A stretch of 29,307 nt of DNA. Source: JAYZDB01 sp036338025. Lineage in GTDB: Bacteria; Planctomycetota; UBA1135; UBA2386. Under the pieces are notes generated by a model. That model did no database searches. It was not told the DNA's origin and saw only the letters and a program-made list of their open reading frames with translations. The stretch's first letter is position 1. The number at the start of each line of letters is the position of its first letter. The stretch covers positions 1 through 29,307 of the forward strand of contig JAYZDB010000095.1 in NCBI GenBank assembly GCA_036338025.1. The letters run 5' to 3'. A program made the translations under genes and the position numbers. This document shows, piece after piece, positions 8,250 to 14,093 of the stretch.

Positions 8250-9704
8250 CTAGCGGCAGATTCCGGCCCACATGCCTCGAGACGAAGTCAGGCTGCCGTT
8301 TCCGCGATGGCTGAACAATTGCAAGTAGACTCTCGCATTGCCGAGGCCAGGGTTGTTTGGGACTGGAGATGAGACGCTGGCTGTCCCGTTAGCGTTTGCA
8401 GTGACCGGGCCGACAATGATCGCAGTCGCCAGGTCGATGTTGACCTTCGCGCCGAGCAACGTCATCGGTGTTGGCGCTGCGCCGGTCGACCCCACGATCC
8501 AGAACAGTTGGTTCGGCTCGAGGTTCTTGATCTCGAAGCGCAACTTGCTGGCGCCGATCCTGGGTGCGGCCCCGTCGAACCGAGCGTGAGGTATGCCCGC
8601 GGAACCAGCAGTCCCCATCCCGAACCGATTCATGTGGCCACAATTTACCTGTACGGAATAGAAGCCATTTTGCATGTCGCTGACGTAGATCACCCCTGAG
8701 TCCTGAAATGGAAAGCAGCCCCAGGCACCGTAGTAGCCCGGCGTCGTCCGAGATGATGTGTCGTAGCTCGCGATCTTGGTCGGGTTTGCGGGATTGGCCA
8801 GATCGATCAAGTGGAACCCGTTGATGTAGTACGACATGTACGCTGAGCGTCCGATGACGAACACATTGTGGGCAATCGCACCGCCGCCCGGGTCGTAGTC
8901 GCCCCTCTTCACTGGTTGCGAGGCATTGGAGATGTCCCATACGGTCATGTGGGGAGTCACACCGTTGCGAGCAATCTCATCGGTCACACAGAGAATCTTG
9001 TCATCATCAGAAACCCAGGCAGCGTGGTTGTAGCCCGACTGCGTCCGGCATGTGCCGATTTGCGAGATGCTCCTCGGATTGCTGACGTTGAGGATCCGTG
9101 TTTGATAGCCCCTGCCGGTGCAGACGTAGGCCTTACCACGCCGGATGCATGCATCGTGCACGTAGGCGGAGTTCCAGATGGAGATGAACTTCGGATTGGT
9201 CGGGGTCAGGCTCGCGTCGAAGATCGCCAGACCTCGATTGTTTCCACCTACTACGTAGAGGTGGCCGGTGGCTGGGTCGCAGCGAATGTTGTGTGCCGAC
9301 GTGATTGTCGAGGTTTGCACATAGCCGTGATCCTTTGGTGTGCCATTGGCTTGTATTTCGAATACACGGATGCCGCGGTAATGCTCGCTTACCGCGTAGA
9401 AGTACTTGCCTAGACTCGTGTAGTCACGCCAGGTGTAGACCGACGATCCTCCCGGAGCAGTGAACCATCCGACCTGTCTCACGCTGCGCGGATCGGTTGC
9501 GTCGAGAATCGAGATGCCGAGTCTTTCGCCACATATGGCGAACTCCTTTCCGGCCGGGGTTGTCATGCCCCACACATCGTTGTGGTTGGTGGAACTACCG
9601 GTCCGCTTCCAGTGCTGGAGGAGAGTCGTGTTGAGATGTTGGGCGGACAGCGGGGTGAACGCAAACCCGAGGACTACGGCAGTCAATAGGTGGGATTTTG
9701 ACAT
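8250..9704 (-). CDS. Secreted choice-of-anchor B family protein (LVIVP-type propeller)
   Basis: This 484-residue protein begins at the ATG at 9704, chosen because it starts a clean signal peptide (MSKSHLLTAVVLGFAFTPLSA, cleavage about residue 21). The frame stays open 57 codons further upstream, but that part is low-complexity and not signal-like. Residues about 35-380 match the choice-of-anchor B/LVIVP propeller family (NDVWGMTTPAGKEFAICG, GISILDATDP, AHNIRCDPATGHLYVVGG, AHNVFVIG, YYGAWGCFPF). The last roughly 110 residues form a separate beta-rich module (RIGASKLRFEIKNL ... NPGLGNARVYLQLF ... LTSSRGMWAGIC). I believe this module recurs at the C-terminus of many exported planctomycete proteins and may be an anchor or sorting module, which is inference. 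Nothing catalytic is visible. Upstream lie an inverted repeat and helically phased direct repeats. Confidence 0.82.
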   Translation of the reverse strand: MSKSHLLTAVVLGFAFTPLSAQHLNTTLLQHWKRTGSSTNHNDVWGMTTPAGKEFAICGERLGISILDATDPRSVRQVGWFTAPGGSSVYTWRDYTSLGKYFYAVSEHYRGIRVFEIQANGTPKDHGYVQTSTITSAHNIRCDPATGHLYVVGGNNRGLAIFDASLTPTNPKFISIWNSAYVHDACIRRGKAYVCTGRGYQTRILNVSNPRSISQIGTCRTQSGYNHAAWVSDDDKILCVTDEIARNGVTPHMTVWDISNASQPVKRGDYDPGGGAIAHNVFVIGRSAYMSYYINGFHLIDLANPANPTKIASYDTSSRTTPGYYGAWGCFPFQDSGVIYVSDMQNGFYSVQVNCGHMNRFGMGTAGSAGIPHARFDGAAPRIGASKLRFEIKNLEPNQLFWIVGSTGAAPTPMTLLGAKVNIDLATAIIVGPVTANANGTASVSSPVPNNPGLGNARVYLQLFSHRGNGSLTSSRGMWAGICR

Positions 9705-9742
9705 GGGTAGGGCTGTCTGGGTTGTGGGCGACAAGGGGGTTG

Positions 9743-9764
9743 TTGAGTCTACCCGATGACTCAA
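9743..9764. repeat. Inverted repeat TTGAGTC-N8-GACTCAA upstream of the choice-of-anchor B gene
   Basis: There are perfect 7-base arms at 9743-9749 and 9758-9764 around an 8-base spacer (TACCCGAT), 38 bases before the ATG at 9704. No T-run follows on either strand, so an operator or a 5' leader hairpin is more likely than an intrinsic terminator. Confidence 0.45.
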
Positions 9765-9801
9765 GCGCTCGCCTCGCCCCAGAGTTGTCCGAGGGGGTAA
9801 A

Positions 9802-9818
9802 TCGGGTGTTTTCGGGTG
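9802..9818. repeat. Direct repeat TCGGGTG x2 with 10-base period
   Basis: TCGGGTG occurs at 9802-9808 and 9812-9818, exactly one helical turn apart. A third, inverted and slightly diverged copy (TACCCGA, 9750-9756) lies in the spacer of the nearby inverted repeat. The arrangement resembles a regulator binding region for the gene starting at 9704. Chance is possible for such short words. Confidence 0.3.
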
Positions 9819-9897
9819 AACGACATATGCCCCGTACCACTGGCCTTGGAAGCGGCGCGTAGTTCGCTCGCTCACAACGGGGCAGTCGCCAGCCAGA

Positions 9898-11817
9898 TTA
9901 TTTCTTCGAGGCTGACGTAGACTGGGTCCACACGTTGTTGCTGCGACTGGTGTCCAGAGTGATCCGATCAGGATCGATCTCGACTCGTGTAACGCCCTTC
10001 TTGAACTTCAGGGTCTTGGTTTTCTTGCCAGACAACCAGTGCGCGACGTCGATGATTTGCCTCTCTTGTGATTTGTTCTTGTACGTGACCTCAACCTGTG
10101 TTGGGTAGGTCGCGTAGCTCTCGTCGGAGATGACTACTTCTGTGCTGCCGCCCTTCATCTTGACTGACTGCACGGCCTGATCAAGCGTCCAGGTCTCGTA
10201 GAACCAGACCCTGAAGTACCAGTCCAGGTTCTGCCCGGAGACTTCGCTGAAAGTGTTGAAGAAGTCCTTTGGGTACGGGTGCTTGAAGGCCCAGTCATTG
10301 GCGTATTTGCGAAAGGCCTTGAAGAACACCTCGTCACCGAGCAACCCCCTGAGTTGCTGCAACACCATCTGGGTCTTCGTGTAGGAGACCCCGCCGTAGG
10401 TGCTGCGACCTGCGCCGTAGAGATCTCCGTGACGCATCATCGGCACGTTGAGATTGCGCATGAACAGACCTGATTGCAGTCTTCGAGGTGTTTCACGCCC
10501 ACGGTAAGCGGCTGAGCAAACACCTGTGTAGAAGGACGTAAAGCCTTCGTCTTGCCATGCGCGGGCCTTCTCGTTGGTTCCTACGATCATCGGGAACCAC
10601 ATGTGGATCAACTCGTGGGTGACTACGCCATCGCCGAGCCGACCGCAGATAGTCATCATCGGGAACTCCATCCCGCCACCGATGATCCCTTCGCAGCCGG
10701 TCATGTGTGGCCACGGGTATGGATACACTTCACGGGACATGAACTCGATGGTGTGGCGTGCGACCTTCGTCGAATTGCCAGTGAAGCGACCCCGTGGTTT
10801 GTAGACCGAGTGGATCATGCACGTGCCATCTTTGCCCTGGCCGTTCTTGTTCTTAACGACTGCGTGGGCAGCGTCCCATACGTACTGGTTGGACACGCTG
10901 ACGGCGACGTCACGGACCTTCTCCGATTTGAAGTGCCAGGTGTGTTTGCCTTTACGACCCCGCAAGGTCACCTTGCCGTTCTTTAGGTCATCCTTGTCGA
11001 TGATTTGGATGATGTCGCGCGACCGCCGGGCCTTGGCGAGTTGCGCGAGAGATTTCTTGGTGAGGATTTTCTTGGCGTTCTCCAGGGATCCGGTTGCACG
11101 TACCAACCAACCTTGTGGGGCGGTGAAGTGGAGGTCGTAGTCTGCGTAGCCCATGTAGAATTCCGCATTACTCATGTACTGGTCGGCGACCCAGCCAGCG
11201 ACGTCTTCCTTGACGGCAAATTGTGGGTACCAGTAGCCGAGGTAGAACACGTTGTTGCTGTCGTGACCTTGGCGGACCACGCTCACGCCAGGCGGCGCTG
11301 AGGACCCTGCTCGTGCTACCCGGTATTCCCAGTCCATCGATAGCGTGCCTTCGCCTCCCGCTCGAATTCTCTCGGGAAGCCGCATGATGTGCATGACTGT
11401 GCCCTGGATGCGGTAGCTGCGGTCACTGAGCTTCTCGTTATTGAACTTGACGTTGCTTACCGTCACGCCACCGGTGATTTCGACATAGCGGTTGCGCAGG
11501 CTGCCCTCCTTGTAGACGTTTTGCCGCAGGTGGACCTTCAGGTCCCTCACGGTGCGAGGAGAGCGATTGACATACGTCATTTCGATGTGCCCCTTCACCA
11601 CGGCTGTCTCCGGGTGGAGTTCTGCTTCGATCTTGTACTTGGCGTAGTTCGACCAATACTTCTGTCCCGGCATCCCGCTGTTGGTGCGGGTGTCGCGTGC
11701 AACAGCCGCCTCCCACGTGCTCTCCTTGGGGATCGGATAGGGAATCGGTCGTTGGATCTGGGCTAGTGAGGTACTGACGCAGAGGGCAACGGTGAACGTG
11801 GTGAGCGAGGGTTTCAT
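9898..11817 (-). CDS. Secreted M1-family zinc metallopeptidase
   Basis: This 639-residue protein has a signal peptide (MKPSLTTFTVALCVSTSLA, cleavage about residue 19). The gluzincin signature is complete: H401-E-L-I-H405 and then E424 in WQDEGF, giving HEXXH-X18-E. The substrate-binding exopeptidase motif that is GAMEN in classical aminopeptidase N reads GGMEF at 381-385, so substrate specificity may differ. An N-terminal beta-sandwich region (about 55-240) and the C-terminal region with DWYFRVWFYE fit the M1 layout, without the long ERAP-like C-terminal domain. The role is hydrolysis of peptides outside the cytoplasm. It is on the same strand as the VWA gene upstream (gap 60 bases). The start ATG at 11817 has no Shine-Dalgarno but a TACAAA stretch 8 nt before it. 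Confidence 0.9.
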   Translation of the reverse strand: MKPSLTTFTVALCVSTSLAQIQRPIPYPIPKESTWEAAVARDTRTNSGMPGQKYWSNYAKYKIEAELHPETAVVKGHIEMTYVNRSPRTVRDLKVHLRQNVYKEGSLRNRYVEITGGVTVSNVKFNNEKLSDRSYRIQGTVMHIMRLPERIRAGGEGTLSMDWEYRVARAGSSAPPGVSVVRQGHDSNNVFYLGYWYPQFAVKEDVAGWVADQYMSNAEFYMGYADYDLHFTAPQGWLVRATGSLENAKKILTKKSLAQLAKARRSRDIIQIIDKDDLKNGKVTLRGRKGKHTWHFKSEKVRDVAVSVSNQYVWDAAHAVVKNKNGQGKDGTCMIHSVYKPRGRFTGNSTKVARHTIEFMSREVYPYPWPHMTGCEGIIGGGMEFPMMTICGRLGDGVVTHELIHMWFPMIVGTNEKARAWQDEGFTSFYTGVCSAAYRGRETPRRLQSGLFMRNLNVPMMRHGDLYGAGRSTYGGVSYTKTQMVLQQLRGLLGDEVFFKAFRKYANDWAFKHPYPKDFFNTFSEVSGQNLDWYFRVWFYETWTLDQAVQSVKMKGGSTEVVISDESYATYPTQVEVTYKNKSQERQIIDVAHWLSGKKTKTLKFKKGVTRVEIDPDRITLDTSRSNNVWTQSTSASKK

Positions 11818-11877
11818 GGGGCTTTTTTGTAGTTCAGCTGCGCGTGTAACAGTGTCGTTTCTTGTCCTATTTGGGGA

Positions 11878-13452
11878 TCACTTGGCAGACTTGATGCTCA
11901 AGTGGGTGCCAAACCCGATCGCTGCGATACGGGCGAGCGGAGCGCGGTGTGCCTCGCCCAGGCCAATGCAGTGAATCTGGACCTTACGGAACAAATTGAG
12001 CCGCCGTAGATCCGCGATCAGGTGGTCATGAGGAGCGCGCCCAAATGGGCCGCCCCCTGGTTTGTCGAAGCTGTCGCGGTCGGGTTCGCCATCGGACAGC
12101 AAGTAGATCGTGTCGCAGCCGTCTGCGAAGAGTTTGCGGTTGACGTAATCATCGCGTTGGATCGGTCGGCTGCGCGTGGTGCGAAATGCCTTCAGCATGC
12201 CAGCGTGCAGGTTGGTTGCGCCCAGTAGCGTAGAATTTGGTCGGTTGGGCCTCCGTTTTGCAGCCAACTCAGTCAATTCGGCGAGGAGTTTGCCGACGTT
12301 GGTCGGGTTGGCTGAAACGAGCTTGGTGGTCGAAGTCAAGCGATGTGCCTCGTTGCCGAAGAGAATGACGCTGATCCTGGTGCCTTTGCCCAGGCCCCGG
12401 AGTGCGCGACCGAGAAACTCGAGAACCAGATCGAATCGGGTCTGGATCGTGTCCCACGCCAGTGGATTGTCCTTGCCGGGACCAGTCTTGGCGATTGCCT
12501 CGAGCTTCGCCTTGGTGGCTTCGTCGACCGCCTCAAGCATGGAATCCGAGGCATCGATCACGTAGCAGATCTTGGTTCCGAGCGCGGTTACGCCGAAGAA
12601 ACCCGGGCTGGTGGTTGAGACTCCACGTTTAGGCGGAGGTTTGCCATCGAGCCAATCGAGCCAGGGTTGAGGGTCGGTGCCCAGGTTCGGGAGTTGGAAG
12701 GTGCGGGCAAAGTAACGAGCTAGCACTTGCTTGCTGCGAACCGGCAGACGGCGATCGGCTAGCGCTTCGATCAGGGTCTTTGTGATTGGTCTCCAGGGCT
12801 TGGTTCTCTGCTGTACGATGCGCCGCTGTCCGTACAGCACCGCTGCACAAGCTTCGAGAAGCAGGCTTTTCTCAAGCGCGTCCTTCGGCAGTTTGGCCAG
12901 GATCTTGGCGATCGAAGCCGCCACCGGAGGTCGCTGGTCCACGCCACCGTCGATCATCTCGCACATGGATTGCAGGGCAGCGGCGCGTAAGAAGGGGTCA
13001 CCCGGGCTCTCGCTGGCTCGCAACATCTCATCCATGTGCGCTGCCATGAAGGGTGCTCCCAGGGTCTGAAACCACAGCCAGGCATCCGCGGCTTCGTCAA
13101 AATCACTGCGCCAATTGGTGAGCGCGGCGCGATGTTCTTCGATAGCGAGGTGGTTGGTGACGATGTTGACCAAGAGGTGGCGGACTTGGTCCCTTGGCGC
13201 CTCGGACTTGCCGTACGAGGCCGACAGGATTTTGAATGCCCTGGGGTCCCTGGTCTGGGCGAGCAGGGTGCGAGCCTCGACGCGTTGGCCCAAGGACTTT
13301 TGCCGCACCAATTTCTTGTATTGCTGCAGTGCAGCCCGGTACGGAACGGTTGGCTTCTTGGGAGGGTTGGCCTGGCCGCTGAGAGAGGCTGCCGCCATCG
13401 AGGCCGCGGTTGCGGCGAGGCAGATCCTGAGAGCGGTTGGGAGTTTGGGCAT
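11878..13452 (-). CDS. Secreted von Willebrand factor A domain protein
   Basis: This 524-residue protein has an N-terminal signal (hydrophobic residues 8-25). Residues about 35-260 are helical and HEAT-like (LLAQTRDPRAFKILSASYGK, LRAAALQSMCEMIDGG). Residues about 292-515 are a VWA domain with a complete metal-ion-dependent adhesion site: D300-A-S302-D-S304 (ICYVIDASDSM), T413 in GATNLHAGM, and D454 in LLSDGEPD. The domain likely binds a protein partner through Mg2+. The partner is unknown, but proximity to the M1 peptidase is suggestive. It is divergent from the small membrane protein gene at 13538. A TAGCATCC box lies 10 nt before its ATG. Confidence 0.85.
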   Translation of the reverse strand: MPKLPTALRICLAATAASMAAASLSGQANPPKKPTVPYRAALQQYKKLVRQKSLGQRVEARTLLAQTRDPRAFKILSASYGKSEAPRDQVRHLLVNIVTNHLAIEEHRAALTNWRSDFDEAADAWLWFQTLGAPFMAAHMDEMLRASESPGDPFLRAAALQSMCEMIDGGVDQRPPVAASIAKILAKLPKDALEKSLLLEACAAVLYGQRRIVQQRTKPWRPITKTLIEALADRRLPVRSKQVLARYFARTFQLPNLGTDPQPWLDWLDGKPPPKRGVSTTSPGFFGVTALGTKICYVIDASDSMLEAVDEATKAKLEAIAKTGPGKDNPLAWDTIQTRFDLVLEFLGRALRGLGKGTRISVILFGNEAHRLTSTTKLVSANPTNVGKLLAELTELAAKRRPNRPNSTLLGATNLHAGMLKAFRTTRSRPIQRDDYVNRKLFADGCDTIYLLSDGEPDRDSFDKPGGGPFGRAPHDHLIADLRRLNLFRKVQIHCIGLGEAHRAPLARIAAIGFGTHLSIKSAK

Positions 13453-13462
13453 GTGCGTGGGG

Positions 13463-13470
13463 GGATGCTA
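13463..13470 (-). promoter_or_regulatory. TAGCATCC start-proximal box (putative -10) of the VWA gene
   Basis: The minus strand reads TAGCATCC at 13470-13463. The T of TAGCAT is 12 nt before the ATG at 13452. The same octamer occurs inverted at 13526-13533, facing the divergent gene, and again at 25026-25033. Confidence 0.4.
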
Positions 13471-13490
13471 CTCGCTTCCTTGCTAGCGAG
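13471..13490. repeat. Inverted repeat CTCGCT-N8-AGCGAG in the divergent intergenic region
   Basis: Perfect 6-base arms at 13471-13476 and 13485-13490 lie between the two opposed TAGCATCC boxes, next to the VWA-facing box. It is a candidate operator shared by the divergent genes. The short arms make chance possible. Confidence 0.3.
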
Positions 13491-13525
13491 AGCCGAAAAC
13501 GCAGTTCTGGATACTGGCGGCCCGC

Positions 13526-13533
13526 TAGCATCC
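13526..13533 (+). promoter_or_regulatory. TAGCATCC start-proximal box (putative -10) of the small membrane protein gene
   Basis: TAGCATCC is followed by TGTGGTG. The T ending TAGCAT is 6 nt before the second GTG (13538), the same spacing seen at 25021 and 27490. This favours the second GTG as the start of a leaderless mRNA. Confidence 0.4.
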
Positions 13534-13537
13534 TGTG

Positions 13538-14068
13538 GTGCACATCTGGTCCCTGAAGCGACTCAAGGCGGATCTGCTCGGTCCGGGCCTGTCAGACCGG
13601 CAGAGCCTGCCTTACCTGGTCATTGTATTGACTTGCGTGTCAGCTGCCTTCGTCGCCGTTCCGAGGCACAATTTCTGGTCGGTGGTGTATGGGGCCACGA
13701 TTGTAGGTTCGATCATCGTTGCTGCACTGCTCGCCTATTTTTGCAACGGCGGGGCTGGCGGCCGCGACTTCTTGTCACGGTTCTTTTCCATTGTTGTTGT
13801 CTGTGGGGCGCGATGGCTGCTGATGTTTGTGCTGCCGTTGACATTGCTGGCGGTCGTGATCCCTGGAACGCCTTGGGCTTTGTCATTCCCTGGTGAACCT
13901 GGGCGACCACCGATGGGGCGGTATGACGTCATCATGGTGATGTTGATGGTCCCGCCGCTGTTGTGGCGTATCGCTACCCAGATGCGCGATCTAAATCGCC
14001 GAAGTTCCGGGGCGATGGCTCTCGAAGCGGCGGACAACGATGACGGGTGGGAACCGCTGGAGGATTAG
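13538..14068 (+). CDS. Hypothetical membrane protein with four predicted transmembrane segments
   Basis: This 176-residue protein reads MHIWSLKRLKADLLGPGLSD at its start. There are two in-frame GTG codons (13535 and 13538). The second is preferred because a TAGCAT box lies exactly 6 nt before it. A short basic N-terminus is followed by hydrophobic segments at about residues 27-42, 48-67, 82-103 and 128-141, then a charged tail ending DDGWEPLED. I do not recognise a named family with certainty. The N-terminal GPGLSDRQSLPYL is distinctive and could be used to find homologues. It is probably an inner-membrane protein. It is divergent from the VWA gene and convergent with the second propeller gene (gap 25 bases). 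Confidence 0.7.
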   Translation: MHIWSLKRLKADLLGPGLSDRQSLPYLVIVLTCVSAAFVAVPRHNFWSVVYGATIVGSIIVAALLAYFCNGGAGGRDFLSRFFSIVVVCGARWLLMFVLPLTLLAVVIPGTPWALSFPGEPGRPPMGRYDVIMVMLMVPPLLWRIATQMRDLNRRSSGAMALEAADNDDGWEPLED

Positions 14069-14093
14069 TTGTCGCTGCCAGATCTGAGGTTGC

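Noticed and set aside
13036..13896. 286-codon open frame on the plus strand
   Set aside because: It overlaps the VWA gene antisense and the small membrane protein out of frame; both have better evidence.
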